Origin: Leptospira bandrabouensis
GTDB taxonomy: Bacteria > Spirochaetota > Leptospiria > Leptospirales > Leptospiraceae
Direction: 5' to 3'
DNA length: 64,000 nt
NCBI RefSeq assembly: GCF_004770905.1
Contig: NZ_RQHT01000014.1
Coordinates: 868,001 to 932,000 of the forward strand
Shown: piece after piece, positions 39,694 through 49,821 of the stretch
Numbering within the stretch: the stretch's first letter is position 1
Layout: every line of letters starts with the position of its first letter
The notes under the pieces: model-generated
What the model saw: the letters and a program-made list of their open reading frames with translations, nothing else
Databases searched by the model: none
Told to the model about the DNA's origin: nothing
Position numbers and translations under genes: made by a program

Positions 39694-40682
39694 TATTCTT
39701 GAATTTGGTTGAGAAACGAAAACGGATTCAACGCTTGGGTACCAACATGTACTTCATAATGAAGATGGTAAATCGGATTTTCAGGAGATTTTCCAACATA
39801 ACCTAAGATGTCACCTTTGGAGAGTTTTTCGTTTTTCTTAACGCGAATTCGATCCAAGTTGGAGTAGATGGTTTTCCATCCAAATCGGTGTGATAATTTT
39901 ACGTAGTATCCTGTTGCCGGTGAGTATCCAGTATCAAATACAATACCTGGTGCGGTAGCGATGACTTCTGCACCGGGAAAGGATCCAATGTCCAATCCTC
40001 TGTTTATTTCTTCTTTTCCAGTCACAGGCGAAATATAATTTCCAAAAGGAAATAATACATACCCTTTTGTTGGCCAGATCGATGGAGTATTACGAATGAT
40101 GCTCTTTCTTTTTTTGATGAGTTTGATAATCTCTTCAGAAAGTTCAGAAGATAATTTTAGATTGTGAATGTCTTCTTTGATGCGAAAGGATTCATCCGTG
40201 ATGTCGGACTGAGGTGTTCCTTGTAATGCGAGAAATTGTCCCGCTTGCCCACCCATCCCTTTGGAAACACGAGAAGGATCTCCACCAAGTTTGATATAGA
40301 GGTTAGAAATTCTTTCGTAATAATATTGGATGGTTTCGTGAAGAGAGTTAACCTCTTCTTTCATCTTGGAAGATTGTCTGATAAAGTCTTTGTTAGTTAA
40401 ATTGAGTTCTGTGAGTTGGTGGATGGACCCACTATGTGAAAGAACGTTCACAGCACTGATCACAAGAAGGATCACCATGATCCCGATGAAGATAGAAATG
40501 GCTTTGTAAGAGATAACAAAGTTAATTGTTTTGCGATCGGTGTGAGGAATGACCATAATTGTCAGACGTTCACGACCTTTTTTGTCGAGATCCTCGTAAC
40601 GTTGGGATAACTTAAGCTTCCATTCCTGGACTTTATACCTTAATCGGTAAAAAATTAAATGTAGTCTTTGTTTTACTTCCAC
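39693..40682 (-). CDS. M23 (LytM-domain) envelope protein, probably inactive
   Basis: 329 residues: cytoplasmic basic N-terminus, one transmembrane helix (about 58-82), a coiled-coil-like stretch (90-200) and a C-terminal LytM domain. In active M23 peptidases the motif is HxGxD, a YxHL segment and HxH; here these read INRGLDIG (N227 for the zinc-binding H, D231 kept), IYSNL (N275 for H) and HLHYEV (H306, H308 kept). Loss of two key histidines suggests a scaffold rather than a hydrolase. GTG start; overlaps bactofilin by one base. Confidence 0.85.
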   Translation of the reverse strand: MEVKQRLHLIFYRLRYKVQEWKLKLSQRYEDLDKKGRERLTIMVIPHTDRKTINFVISYKAISIFIGIMVILLVISAVNVLSHSGSIHQLTELNLTNKDFIRQSSKMKEEVNSLHETIQYYYERISNLYIKLGGDPSRVSKGMGGQAGQFLALQGTPQSDITDESFRIKEDIHNLKLSSELSEEIIKLIKKRKSIIRNTPSIWPTKGYVLFPFGNYISPVTGKEEINRGLDIGSFPGAEVIATAPGIVFDTGYSPATGYYVKLSHRFGWKTIYSNLDRIRVKKNEKLSKGDILGYVGKSPENPIYHLHYEVHVGTQALNPFSFLNQIQE

Positions 40683-40787
40683 GTTCTTTTTAGACCTTCG
40701 ACTATTTAAACAAAACTTATCGTACCCACTATATCTTTCGATTGAATTTTCATTTTCATCCAGTGGAAATTACAAATCTTGCTATTT

Positions 40788-41597
40788 ATGGGATATTCGA
40801 GCATTGACACTCATTGCCACTTAGACATAATTCGGGAACAAGGCCAAGAGATTGAAGAAACTCTGGCGAAATCCCGAATGGCTGGAGTAGACCGGATGGT
40901 TCAAATCGGAATCGATTTACCAAGTTCTATGGAAGCTGTTCGTATTTCTGAAACTCATTCGAAAGAGGATTTAGAGATTTTTTATTCCATAGGATGTCAT
41001 CCTACGGAAACACATGAATTTCCTAATGCAGATCAAATTTTAGATTTAGCTAAATCCCGAATGGAAGATCCAAAATTTTCGGCAATAGGTGAGATTGGTG
41101 TCGATCTCTATCATGATGCAAGCACACGACTTGCGCAAAATGATGTGTTACGAAAGTTTTTAGAATTTTCCTCCGAACACAAATTACCAGTTGTGATTCA
41201 TTCTCGTGATGCTTTTGAAGATACTTACGAAGCATTAAAAGAATATAAATCCAAAGCGTTTGGTGTGATTCATTGTTTTACTTATGATTATGAAGCAGCC
41301 AAACGGTTTGTGGATTTAGGTTACTATGTTTCTTTTTCGGGAATTGTTACTTTTAAATCAGCAACAGATATTCAAGAAGCAGCACGAAAAATTCCTTTGG
41401 AAACAATTCTTATAGAAACTGATGCGCCATTTTTATCGCCAATGCCACATCGAGGCAAACGAAATGATTCTTCCCATTTACCATTTGTTCTTGAAAAAAT
41501 GTTTTCTTTACGTACAGAAACAAATTCTGAAGTAGCAGATCGCATTTATCAAAATTCACTAAAATTCACACAAAGAAAGGCTTATCACCATGCTTGA
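40788..41597 (+). CDS. TatD-family metal-dependent DNase
   Basis: Metallohydrolase of the TatD/YcfH type, 269 residues from the ATG at 40788 (a TTG at 40779 is an alternative). Metal ligands are in DTHCHLD near residue 7, GEIGVD, VIHSRDA, GVIHCFT and ETDAPFLSP, all intact. Family members show 3'-5' exonuclease or D-aminoacyl-tRNA-related activity. It overlaps serS by eight bases. Confidence 0.9.
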   Translation: MGYSSIDTHCHLDIIREQGQEIEETLAKSRMAGVDRMVQIGIDLPSSMEAVRISETHSKEDLEIFYSIGCHPTETHEFPNADQILDLAKSRMEDPKFSAIGEIGVDLYHDASTRLAQNDVLRKFLEFSSEHKLPVVIHSRDAFEDTYEALKEYKSKAFGVIHCFTYDYEAAKRFVDLGYYVSFSGIVTFKSATDIQEAARKIPLETILIETDAPFLSPMPHRGKRNDSSHLPFVLEKMFSLRTETNSEVADRIYQNSLKFTQRKAYHHA

Positions 41598-42846
41598 TAT
41601 CAACCGTATTGTTCAAAACCCTGAAGAGTTACTTACCACCTTACAAAAACGAGGTGTTACTTCTACAGACATTGAAGCAAAAATTAAATCAGTCTCAGAG
41701 AAACAACGAAAACTGAAATTAGAAGTGGAAGACCTTCGTGCCGAAAGGAACCGAGTTTCAAAAGAAATTGGAATTCAAAAATCACAAGGCAAAGACATCA
41801 CAGAAATTTCCGCTTCCATGAAAGTTGTTGGAGATCGAATCAAAGCGATAGAAGAAGAACTGACAAAGGAAGAAGAATCTTTACATGAATTGAATTTAGG
41901 ACTTCCAAACTTACTCGATCCTTCTGTCCCAGAAGGAAAATCGGAAGCAGATAATGTTCTTGTGCGTCAGTGGGGAGAAGTTCCTAAACTTTCCTTTGAA
42001 GCCAAAACTCATTTTGATATCGGTGAGGCTTTGGGAATTTTTGACTTCGAACGCGGCGTAAAACTTTCTGGTGCTAGATTTTACACATACCGAGGACTTG
42101 GTGCCAAATTAGAAAGAGCGCTCATGAATCTAATGCTTGATACTCATACTTCTGAAAATGGGTATGAAGAGATGTGGGTTCCGGTTCTAGTCAATGACGA
42201 GTCAATGACTGCCACAGGCCAACTTCCCAAATTTGCTGATGATTTTTACCGATTGGAAAAAGACGGACTCAATTTGATTCCAACCGCAGAAGTTCCGCTT
42301 ACCAATTATTACCGGGATGAAATTATTTCAGAAAAAGAATTACCCATTTCCGTATGTGCACATACTTCTTGTTTTCGAAGAGAAGCTGGATCTTACGGCC
42401 GTGATACACGTGGTCTAGTGCGAGTTCACCAATTTCAAAAAGTGGAACTTGTGAAGTTTGTAGAACCGGAAACTTCACAAAGCGAACACGAAAAAATGCT
42501 CCAAGATGCTGAATCCATTTTGCAAAAGTTAAAACTTCCCTACCGTGTGATGTTACTTTGTAGTAAGGATATGTCCAGTGCCTCTTCCAAAACCTACGAC
42601 ATTGAAGTTTGGATGCCGGGACTTGGACGTTTTATGGAAATTTCCTCTGTTTCTAACTTCAAAGACTATCAAGCCAGACGGGGAAAAATTCGATACAAGT
42701 CAAAGGAAGGAAAAAACCTGCTCGTCCATACTCTGAATGGTTCCGGTCTTGCAATCGGTCGAACACTCGCCGCAGTGATCGAAAATTACCAATCAGCGGA
42801 TGGTACCTTCCAAATTCCGGATGTATTAAAACCTTACATTCGTTAG
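41590..42846 (+). CDS. serS: Seryl-tRNA synthetase
   Basis: Charges all serine tRNAs, 418 residues. The N-terminal coiled-coil arm (about 30-105) grips the tRNA variable arm. Class II motif 2 reads [20 protein letters not shown], and motif 3 [20 protein letters not shown]. It is translationally overlapped with tatD. Three of the serine tRNA genes lie 7-8 kb downstream. Confidence 0.97.
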   Translation: MLDINRIVQNPEELLTTLQKRGVTSTDIEAKIKSVSEKQRKLKLEVEDLRAERNRVSKEIGIQKSQGKDITEISASMKVVGDRIKAIEEELTKEEESLHELNLGLPNLLDPSVPEGKSEADNVLVRQWGEVPKLSFEAKTHFDIGEALGIFDFERGVKLSGARFYTYRGLGAKLERALMNLMLDTHTSENGYEEMWVPVLVNDESMTATGQLPKFADDFYRLEKDGLNLIPTAEVPLTNYYRDEIISEKELPISVCAHTSCFRREAGSYGRDTRGLVRVHQFQKVELVKFVEPETSQSEHEKMLQDAESILQKLKLPYRVMLLCSKDMSSASSKTYDIEVWMPGLGRFMEISSVSNFKDYQARRGKIRYKSKEGKNLLVHTLNGSGLAIGRTLAAVIENYQSADGTFQIPDVLKPYIR

Positions 42847-42852
42847 TAATTT

Positions 42853-42882
42853 AGGGCAGATGACCGAGGTGTCAAATGCCCT
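42853..42882 (+). terminator. Hairpin after serS
   Basis: Stem AGGGCA / TGCCCT (42853-42858, 42877-42882) with inner TGAC/GTCA pairing, seven bases past the serS stop. The following sequence is pyrimidine-rich (TCTCTCTTAT) without a clean T-run, so termination may be weak. Confidence 0.5.
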
Positions 42883-42954
42883 TCTCTCTTATATCCCAGA
42901 CATTCAAGAATAAAAAAATAAATTTACGTCAATCAGTATTTGTCAAGCTGGGTG

Positions 42955-43049
42955 TTTATACGCAATGCAGATACTCGCTTTGTTCGGGGGAATATGCCTC
43001 CAACGGAGAAAACACGATAAATGGCGGTTATGCGAATAACAGATATCTC
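42955..43049. repeat. G+C-rich intergenic element with imperfect terminal repeats
   Basis: Two related segments, TTTATACGCAATGCAGATACTC (shown only as 42955-42976) and 43027-43049, share about 16 of 22 positions as direct repeats, and their outer parts (GTTTATACGCA versus TGCGAATAAC) are also imperfectly inverted. Between them lie short pairs such as CTCC-AAC-GGAG. The segment is clearly more G+C-rich than its surroundings and has no obvious gene. It could be a remnant of a mobile element or integron cassette boundary; consensus core sites are not met. Confidence 0.4.
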
Positions 43050-43130
43050 CTTCGTCATTTTTTTTCTAATAGCAGCAGCCATCTGGGTAATGTGCGTGAT
43101 TCGTTAATTTACAAAATGATTTTCCATGAA

Positions 43131-44429
43131 ATGCTTTGGATTTTTAAATCTCTATTTCATTTTAAATTTTCTCGTCAAATCACCATTCTATACCTTTGTA
43201 TATTTTTCTCACTACCAATTGCTTCTCAAGTGCTACCTAGCGAACCAAGTTTGGTTGTGGCTCCGATCCAAGGACCAATCAATACTGAATTTCAAGAATT
43301 TGCTCCAACGATGACTCCAGATGCCAAAACTTTGTATTTTTATTCAAAGAGATCTAATCGTGGTTATACGGAGATTTTTAAATCGGAACGGAAAAAGGAT
43401 GGAACATGGGATTTTCCGGAAGAAGTGGATGTTTTAAATTCCCCTTTTGATGACCAAAGTCCATTTATCTCCAGGGATGGAAAAACTCTACTTTTATCAT
43501 CCAATCGAGATGGTTCCGTAGAAGTAATGTTACCCGATGGAAAGGTTGGAATTTCCAGAGATTTGTATGTTTCAAATTGGAATGGAAAAAATTGGAGTAA
43601 ACCTGTGGCATTACCTGCTCCGATTAACACGGACGATATAGAAGAAAATCCTCATTTACTTGGAGATACTTTACTTTTTACCAGATATCCATTTGGAAAA
43701 CCAAATTTGGCAAAAATATACTTTAGTCAGTATAAAGGAGAGAAATGGTCTGCACCTAAACTTTTACCATCGCCTATTAATGATAATTATGCGACAATCG
43801 CCGCTGCCTTTAATGATGACGGAACAATTCTTTTCTTTTCCTCCAATCGACCTGGAGGTTACGGAGGTTTTGATTTATATATGGCAAAGATAGATGGGGA
43901 TTCGTTTACGGATGTAGAGAATTTAGGTGATCCTATCAACTCAGGCGAAGACGAAGCTTACATTATTTTTCAGCAGGTGAAAAAAACTTTTTTGTTTTGT
44001 CGCCGAGTGGATGGAAGGTCATTTGATCTTTTTACTGCATCTGTTCCGAAGCAAGAAAACATCGTACAAAAGAAACTGGAAGAAACGAAAAAAATCTCTT
44101 TAGATTCTGTCTATTTTGAAAGAGCCTCTTCCGTTTTGAAACCTGAATCATCTGTTTCCTTGGATGCAATTGTTGACTATCTACATGAAAATTCCGATAA
44201 AAAAATGAAAATTATTGGGCATACTGATTTAACAGGCACCTTTGAGGACAATATGGTTCTTTCAAAAGAAAGGGCCGATTCCGTTAAACAATATTTAGTC
44301 TCTAAAGGTGTAGATCCAAAACGACTTTTGACAGAAGGCAAAGGGCCAACCCAACCAATGGTCCAAGGTACAGATGAGTCCTCTTCTAAAAAAAATCGTC
44401 GAACCGAATTTGTCCTAATTGATCCTTAA
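43131..44429 (+). CDS. PD40-repeat / OmpA-domain envelope protein
   Basis: About 432 residues from the ATG at 43131; the frame is open from 42876 but that part runs through the serS hairpin and the repeat element. Signal: ITILYLCIFFSLPIASQ. Beta-propeller PD40 repeats follow (TMTPDAKTLYFYSKRSNRGY, SRDGKTLLLSSNRDG, FNDDGTILFFSSNRPGGYGG), then an OmpA peptidoglycan-binding domain (GHTDLTGTFEDNMVLSKERA, KNRRTEFVLI). Such proteins tether outer membrane to cell wall, similar to Pal/TolB combinations. The true start is uncertain; no ribosome-binding site is obvious. Confidence 0.82.
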   Translation: MLWIFKSLFHFKFSRQITILYLCIFFSLPIASQVLPSEPSLVVAPIQGPINTEFQEFAPTMTPDAKTLYFYSKRSNRGYTEIFKSERKKDGTWDFPEEVDVLNSPFDDQSPFISRDGKTLLLSSNRDGSVEVMLPDGKVGISRDLYVSNWNGKNWSKPVALPAPINTDDIEENPHLLGDTLLFTRYPFGKPNLAKIYFSQYKGEKWSAPKLLPSPINDNYATIAAAFNDDGTILFFSSNRPGGYGGFDLYMAKIDGDSFTDVENLGDPINSGEDEAYIIFQQVKKTFLFCRRVDGRSFDLFTASVPKQENIVQKKLEETKKISLDSVYFERASSVLKPESSVSLDAIVDYLHENSDKKMKIIGHTDLTGTFEDNMVLSKERADSVKQYLVSKGVDPKRLLTEGKGPTQPMVQGTDESSSKKNRRTEFVLIDP

Positions 44430-44471
44430 TTTTTCCTTGCCGTTTCCATTTCCGAAGAAAAGGTAATGGGG

Positions 44472-45326
44472 ATGTCACCTCTTTTAAGGATCCAATACAT
44501 TGGGTTTGTATCCCTTTGGGCATTTTTCACCGCTTCTATTTCAGGTGAGCCGAGTCAAGTTTTGGAAAAAATTAGAAAAACCAAAACTTTAACTGTCTCT
44601 GTAAATGAATTTTATGATCCATTTTATATCGAAAGTCCAAATCCAAATTTTCCAGGATTAGATGTAGAACTTGCACAAGAGTATGCAAAATTTTTAGATG
44701 TAGATTTAAAAATCATTCCGCTTAGAACTTTTGATCAACATGCACGAATGTTAGAAAAAGGTGATACACAAATTGCCATGGCTGGAATATCTTCTTCGAT
44801 AAATCGATTTAAAGATGTATATTTCACCGATCCATATTTAATCTCAACCCCGGCCGCTTTGGTGAATCGAACCGCGCTACCACCTGAACCGGAAGGGCAA
44901 ATTGTTACTGTCCAATTGTTTCGTAATTTAAATGACCTAACAAACATTACTGGAATTTCCTATTCCGTATTAGCTAACAGTTCAAACCATTCGTTTTTAC
45001 GAGAAGCTTTTCCGAAAGCTCAAATTTTCTCTTATTTTACAAACGAAGCAGCTTTAAATGAATTAAAGAAAAACAATGTAAACGCATTTGTTGCTGATTC
45101 GTTTTATATTCAAGCTCTATTACAAAAAGATTCTTCATTGAGAGCAAACTATCTACCTATTTTGGGAGTTGTGCAAGAAGACCATATCAGTATGGCAACA
45201 GCAAAAAGAGACATTGAGTTTCTTTATAACTTAAATTTCTTTATTAAAGAATTAAAACGTACAGGAAAAATTCAAGGTTTGATAAACAAATATTTCAAAT
45301 CAAATCAGTGGGTTAAAAAAGAATAA
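44472..45326 (+). CDS. Periplasmic solute-binding protein, family 3 (orphan)
   Basis: About 284 residues with a signal peptide (GFVSLWAFFTASISG) and the SBP_bac_3 fold: KIRKTKTLTVSVNEFYDPFY, FPGLDVELAQEYAKFLDV and MAGISSSINRFKDVYFTDPY. The ATG at 44472 sits eight bases from AAAAGG and is preferred over 44466. Members bind amino acids or related ligands, but no permease or ATPase gene is adjacent. It ends five bases before a beta-barrel gene, suggesting joint expression. Confidence 0.85.
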   Translation: MSPLLRIQYIGFVSLWAFFTASISGEPSQVLEKIRKTKTLTVSVNEFYDPFYIESPNPNFPGLDVELAQEYAKFLDVDLKIIPLRTFDQHARMLEKGDTQIAMAGISSSINRFKDVYFTDPYLISTPAALVNRTALPPEPEGQIVTVQLFRNLNDLTNITGISYSVLANSSNHSFLREAFPKAQIFSYFTNEAALNELKKNNVNAFVADSFYIQALLQKDSSLRANYLPILGVVQEDHISMATAKRDIEFLYNLNFFIKELKRTGKIQGLINKYFKSNQWVKKE

Positions 45327-45331
45327 ACTCA

Positions 45332-46882
45332 ATGTCGTTACGTAATTTATTTTTCTATTATTTCATTTTTCTTTTAATCCCCTTTGGTGTTTTGATTGCA
45401 CAAGAAGAGGAATCCCAAAGATCTTCTATGAATTTTAACGGATCTTTTAGGGTTCGTGCAACGAATGTAGGTCGAGATGTTTTATTAGAAAGAAAAACTC
45501 CTGTAACTCCAATTACAAATTTAGAAAAGGAAAATGCGGAGCAGCAAGAAAAAGAACAAGAAACAATACAATCAGATTTGCAACGAAGGCAACAAGGTCT
45601 ACCAAGCCAAATCTCACGTAGAAAAGAAGACGTGAGTTATTATGATTCGCGGTTTTTATACAATATGAGTTTCTCCGCAAACAAATATGTGGAAGGAATT
45701 TGGGGGATGCAAGTTGGTGATATTCCCTTTGGCGGAAAAGGGCTTCGAGCAACGGGGCCGGATGGTTTTGATCCTGGTTTGGTTGGACCTGGTTCCGGTG
45801 GTGAAAGAGGTAGAACTGCAGCGGTAAACGTGCAGACAAACTTTTTATATTTAAATTTTCGTATCCCTGAATCAGGACTTTTTATCAAAGTTGGCCAACA
45901 ACTTTTTAGCTCTGCGCAAGGCCGGGTTTTGTTTTCCACCGGAACAGGTGTTAGTATTTTAAAAAATTTCCAATTTCTGCGTTTATCATTAGAAGGTGGA
46001 ATTTTACGAGCACGCGATCAAAGTTTTATGGATGTTGATAAAAACGGTTTTGCTGATAAAAATTATCAAACATCAAATATCTATTACAATCGTTTGAAAT
46101 TTGAATACTTTAGAAATATTCGAAATGAAGTTTACGCCTACTTTTTGGATGATAATGATAAGTCGGATAATGAAACAGCAAGACTTGCATGGTATGGATT
46201 GCACAACGAGTTTAATTTCCAAAAATTTTCCTTTATCGTACATGGAATTTTTAATACTGGTACTGTAAAAAAATTACGACCTGTAACTGATACAAACGAC
46301 ATAACTATCTATAATAACACTCAAAGATATTTTATCAAGGGAGGTATGTATGATTTTCAATTTACCTACCGTTGGAGTGAGTCTTTAAATTTTAATTTAA
46401 TAGCTCTTGGTACGACTGGAAGACCAGGTTATGACGAAAAAGGAAATGAAGCAAATTTAAAAGGAAATGGATATAGAACTTTAGCACCAGGGTTTTCCAT
46501 TTCCAACATTGCAACTGACTTCACAGGGGGTTACGCATTATTCAACGGATCTAGTTTTTCTGGATTAAACGAATATGGTTTTTATTCCAACATAATTGCT
46601 TTTGGACCTTACCAATTTACTTTAGGTTATTATCAATTATGGGCAACCAAGTCACCGGAAATTCGAATTAACCGAGAGTTTAGTGAAAGAAATGGTTATA
46701 GAACATCCACTTATATGGGTATGGAATATAATTTCAATATTCGTTATAACGTTACTGCCGATTTCCAAATTATATTTCGATCAGGTTATTTTGTGGCTGG
46801 CGATGCCTTATTTGTATTGTTAGATTCTAAATATGGAAGAGTACTCAGAGAAGGATTTATTGTATTCGAACATCGATTTTAG
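45332..46882 (+). CDS. Outer-membrane beta-barrel protein (alginate-export/porin-like)
   Basis: 516 residues: signal peptide (FFYYFIFLLIPFGVLIAQ), a Glu/Gln-rich stretch (about 65-95), then many amphipathic beta-strands rich in aromatic residues and a C-terminal FIVFEHRF ending in Phe, the outer-membrane insertion signature. Overall style matches long porin-like proteins of leptospires. Substrate unknown. It starts five bases after the solute-binding protein gene. Confidence 0.78.
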   Translation: MSLRNLFFYYFIFLLIPFGVLIAQEEESQRSSMNFNGSFRVRATNVGRDVLLERKTPVTPITNLEKENAEQQEKEQETIQSDLQRRQQGLPSQISRRKEDVSYYDSRFLYNMSFSANKYVEGIWGMQVGDIPFGGKGLRATGPDGFDPGLVGPGSGGERGRTAAVNVQTNFLYLNFRIPESGLFIKVGQQLFSSAQGRVLFSTGTGVSILKNFQFLRLSLEGGILRARDQSFMDVDKNGFADKNYQTSNIYYNRLKFEYFRNIRNEVYAYFLDDNDKSDNETARLAWYGLHNEFNFQKFSFIVHGIFNTGTVKKLRPVTDTNDITIYNNTQRYFIKGGMYDFQFTYRWSESLNFNLIALGTTGRPGYDEKGNEANLKGNGYRTLAPGFSISNIATDFTGGYALFNGSSFSGLNEYGFYSNIIAFGPYQFTLGYYQLWATKSPEIRINREFSERNGYRTSTYMGMEYNFNIRYNVTADFQIIFRSGYFVAGDALFVLLDSKYGRVLREGFIVFEHRF

Positions 46883-46984
46883 ATATTTGTCCAATTCTGT
46901 ATAAATTTTTGTAATGAATAACCGTCGGAATTGATTTGGAAAAAATAATTACTGATTCCCTTCTTTAGAATAATTAAATTCAGT

Positions 46985-47593
46985 TTAAAGTGTGAGCCTT
47001 GATTTAATGGCTTTTCCCAAAGTGTATTGATCAGAATATTCCAAAGTGCCACCAATGGTGATCCCATGAGCAATCCTTGTGATTTTAATGTCCATTGGTT
47101 TGATCACAGTTGAAAGATAAGACGCTGTTGCGTCTCCTTCGAGAGTTGGGTTAGTTGCGATCAAAACTTCTTTGATTCCTCCATCCTCTAATCTCTGGAT
47201 TAGTTGGCGAATTCTAAGTTGATCGGGACCAATTCCATCTAAAGGAGAAATGGCACCGTTGAGGACATGGTACTTACCAACGTATTCTTTTGTGTTTTCA
47301 ATAAAGAAAATATCTTCTGGTTGTTCGACAACGCAGAGTATTCCGTTGTCTCTTCTATCAGACAAACATATAGAACAAACTGGATCTTCTGTAAGTCCAC
47401 CGCATTCATCACAAAATCGAAGTTTCGCTTTTGCTTCTTCAATATTTGACAACCAAGCACGAAAGGTAGAAGGATCCATTCGCAGAATATGAAATCCAAT
47501 TCTTGTCGCACTTTTTTTTCCAATTCCAGGAAGGCTAGAAAAGGATTGGATTAGTTTTTGAAATTGTGGATCAGACAGGAGGAAATCCTCCAT
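46985..47593 (-). CDS. recR: Recombination protein RecR
   Basis: Acts with RecF and RecO in loading RecA at gaps. 202 residues from the ATG at 47593 (MEDFLLSDPQFQKLIQ), preceded by AGGAGGA; the frame extends 19 codons upstream into ybaB. Helix-hairpin-helix SLPGIGKKSATRIGF, zinc motif CDECGGLTEDPVCSIC and a Toprim domain (CVVEQPEDIFFIE, ATNPTLEGDATASYL). It overlaps ybaB by 23 bases: dnaX-ybaB-recR is the classical order. Confidence 0.95.
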   Translation of the reverse strand: MEDFLLSDPQFQKLIQSFSSLPGIGKKSATRIGFHILRMDPSTFRAWLSNIEEAKAKLRFCDECGGLTEDPVCSICLSDRRDNGILCVVEQPEDIFFIENTKEYVGKYHVLNGAISPLDGIGPDQLRIRQLIQRLEDGGIKEVLIATNPTLEGDATASYLSTVIKPMDIKITRIAHGITIGGTLEYSDQYTLGKAIKSRLTL

Positions 47594-47942
47594 CCTTTTG
47601 GATTTGGTTGAAAACACCTTCGAAGTCGCTAGGATTGAAACCGAGAACATTTTTCATTTCATGAGCCATAGCTTCTTTTGCTTTTCTTTGCACTTCGTTT
47701 GTGGCAGAGAGGATTAAATCTTCTAACATCTTTTTATCATCTGCATTAAACATGATGGGATTGATATTGAGGTTAGTGAGTGTACCATCTGCAGATGCTG
47801 TCACTTCTACCATCCCTGCACCAGCAGAGGCAGTGACTCGAATCTGTGCGAGACGTTTCGAAAGTTCTTCTTGTTTTTCTTTGATATTGCCGAGTTGCGA
47901 GAAAGCTTCTCGCATTTGTTTCATTTGATCAAAAATTCCCAT
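47571..47942 (-). CDS. YbaB/EbfC nucleoid-associated protein
   Basis: 123 residues, small DNA-binding dimer: MGIFDQMKQMREAFSQLGNI, then ASAGAGMVEVTASADGTLTN and the C-terminal helix. Located between dnaX and recR as in most bacteria, 14 bases after dnaX; its 3' end overlaps recR. Confidence 0.93.
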   Translation of the reverse strand: MGIFDQMKQMREAFSQLGNIKEKQEELSKRLAQIRVTASAGAGMVEVTASADGTLTNLNINPIMFNADDKKMLEDLILSATNEVQRKAKEAMAHEMKNVLGFNPSDFEGVFNQIQKDGGFPPV

Positions 47943-47956
47943 ACGTACCTTTGGAC

Positions 47957-49462
47957 TTATAAATTCTTAAATTGGTTGGGATCAACTTCCATTCCAGAGA
48001 ACTTTTCTTTCAAAAGTTTTTCCATATCTTCTGGACTTGCAGGGCTTGTGGTTGTTGGTTTAGGAGGATTCGGTTTTGGTTCTGAAGTCTGTTTTATCTC
48101 CACATCCAAATTTGTTTTTGTCTGTGTAGGAGGTTTTGTTTCCAATTCCCGATTTTCTATTGGTTTTTCCGAACCTGTTTTTGCTAATCCTGGTTGTGGA
48201 CTCGTAACAGGTTCTTGTTTTTGTGAAGCACCAGTGGTAGGGACCACTTTTTTTGCAGACTCTAAATTGTCAGGGATATGAGAAATATCACCTTGGACAA
48301 GTTTGGTGAGTTCAGATATTTTTGCTAATAGTCCTGATACACTTGGTTTTTCTCTGTCCAAAATCAATTTTCGAAATTGAATTTCTAAATAAACTTTCAT
48401 CTCGTAGGAACTTCGTAGTTTCATTAAATTCAATTTTTCGTGTACGGAAAAAATACGTTCCGCAAGCAGGACTAAGACTTCACGATCAAGTTCACGATAA
48501 TTCTGTTTTAATTTTTGTAGGTCTTCTTGTGGGATATTGATGGATTCTCGATCTGCTAAATTATCTTTGATGAGAAGTAAAGAATTCAAAAATTCGATAA
48601 AATCCCAAACAAACTTACCTAAATCAATTCCTGCTTGGAAAAGATTTTCCAGTGTTTCAAAAATTTGAGCACTTTGGGTAGAATCTAATAATTGATTTAA
48701 AAAATCAGTAAAGGTATCAATTCCATGATACCCAATCATTTTTCTAAGTTTTACGCCTGTTAGATTGCCATCGGTGAAAATAACAGCTTGTTCCATAAAG
48801 GAAAGTGTATCCCTAACAGAACCGTCCCCTTTTTTTGCGATCCAGAACAGACCCTCAGAATCATACTTTAGGTTTTCTTTTTCACAAAGAGTTTCTATAT
48901 AGTTTTGTAAAACTGTGACAGGTACTTTTCTAAAATGAAAGTCTTGGCAACGAGAAAGGATGGTTTCTGGAATTTTATGGTATTCAGTAGTAGCTAAAAT
49001 AAATACAACATGGGCTGGCGGTTCTTCTAACGTTTTAAGGAGAGCATTAAAAGCAGCTCCGCTCAGCATATGCACCTCATCTAATATATAAACGCGATAC
49101 TTCCCACCCATCGCATTGAATTTTACATTCTCACGTAATTCACGAATGTTATCCACCCCGCTATTGGAAGCAGCATCGATTTCAAATACATCATTCGAAA
49201 TACCTTTTGTAATTTCTAAACAAGAAGTACATTCGTTACAAGGCTCTACCCCATCTGGACGTTCACAATTCAGACGTTTGGCCAAAATTCTTGCGATGGT
49301 TGTTTTACCAACACCACGAGGGCCAATGAAAATATAAGCATGACCAATCTTTTTTGATTTGAATGCGTTTTGTAAGGAACCAACAGCAAGGTCTTGGTAA
49401 ATTACATCGCGAAAGAATTGGGGTCTGTATTTTCGAAAGAGTACTTGGTGGTTTTCGCTCAT
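47957..49462 (-). CDS. dnaX: DNA polymerase III subunit gamma/tau
   Basis: Clamp-loader motor, 501 residues. Walker [16 protein letters not shown] near residue 45, zinc cysteines C65, then CNECTSC, Walker [21 protein letters not shown], and sensor [17 protein letters not shown] long proline/lysine/threonine-rich linker (about 395-480) precedes a short C-terminal block ([20 protein letters not shown]). Coupled to ybaB-recR. A run of seven A in the linker (48248-48254) could allow slippage; see the rejected list. Confidence 0.96.
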   Translation of the reverse strand: MSENHQVLFRKYRPQFFRDVIYQDLAVGSLQNAFKSKKIGHAYIFIGPRGVGKTTIARILAKRLNCERPDGVEPCNECTSCLEITKGISNDVFEIDAASNSGVDNIRELRENVKFNAMGGKYRVYILDEVHMLSGAAFNALLKTLEEPPAHVVFILATTEYHKIPETILSRCQDFHFRKVPVTVLQNYIETLCEKENLKYDSEGLFWIAKKGDGSVRDTLSFMEQAVIFTDGNLTGVKLRKMIGYHGIDTFTDFLNQLLDSTQSAQIFETLENLFQAGIDLGKFVWDFIEFLNSLLLIKDNLADRESINIPQEDLQKLKQNYRELDREVLVLLAERIFSVHEKLNLMKLRSSYEMKVYLEIQFRKLILDREKPSVSGLLAKISELTKLVQGDISHIPDNLESAKKVVPTTGASQKQEPVTSPQPGLAKTGSEKPIENRELETKPPTQTKTNLDVEIKQTSEPKPNPPKPTTTSPASPEDMEKLLKEKFSGMEVDPNQFKNL

Positions 49463-49689
49463 GGAAGTCCGTGTTTCAAAAGATAGGAGATAAAAATTGG
49501 TGAATCACTTTGATCTTGGAAGTTCGTATGTTGGAGGCAATGAAATATTTATGAAGGTTATGGATATTTTCTTCAGAAATGGGAGATGGAAAGTTTAGGA
49601 AATCTAAAGTAAAAACAGGGAGAGGTTTTCCATTAGTTCGAATCAGAGTGGAAATCGAACTAAGGATAGAAAGAAATCGGTGTAGAACC
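49463..49689. other. Intergenic region between dnaX and tRNA-Ser, with an inverted repeat
   Basis: 227 bases without a convincing gene. A perfect 9-bp inverted repeat, TTAGTTCGA / TCGAACTAA (49633-49641, 49655-49663), lies downstream of the tRNA on the minus strand; it lacks a T-run. It also probably holds the dnaX promoter or leader. Confidence 0.5.
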
Positions 49690-49776
<87 letters not shown>

Positions 49777-49821
49777 AATGGTTTCTACTGGCTTCCATAA
49801 AAAGAAATGCTCAAAAGAATT

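Noticed and set aside
42955..43049. Integron attC site
   Set aside because: The RYYYAAC and GTTRRRY core triplets are not in the required orientation or spacing; reported only as an unexplained repeat.
42876..43130. Extra N-terminal 85 codons of the PD40/OmpA frame
   Set aside because: They run through the serS hairpin and the repeat element, with no signal peptide until later; start at 43131 preferred.
46879..47073. 64-residue frame after recR
   Set aside because: Begins inside recR in another frame with no ribosome-binding site; no protein-like composition.
48248..48254. A7 run in dnaX that could support gamma/tau frameshifting
   Set aside because: A -1 shift does not reach an early stop, whereas +1 (or one-base loss by slippage) would stop about 22 codons later. 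No stem-loop or Shine-Dalgarno stimulator is visible, so no programmed event is claimed.
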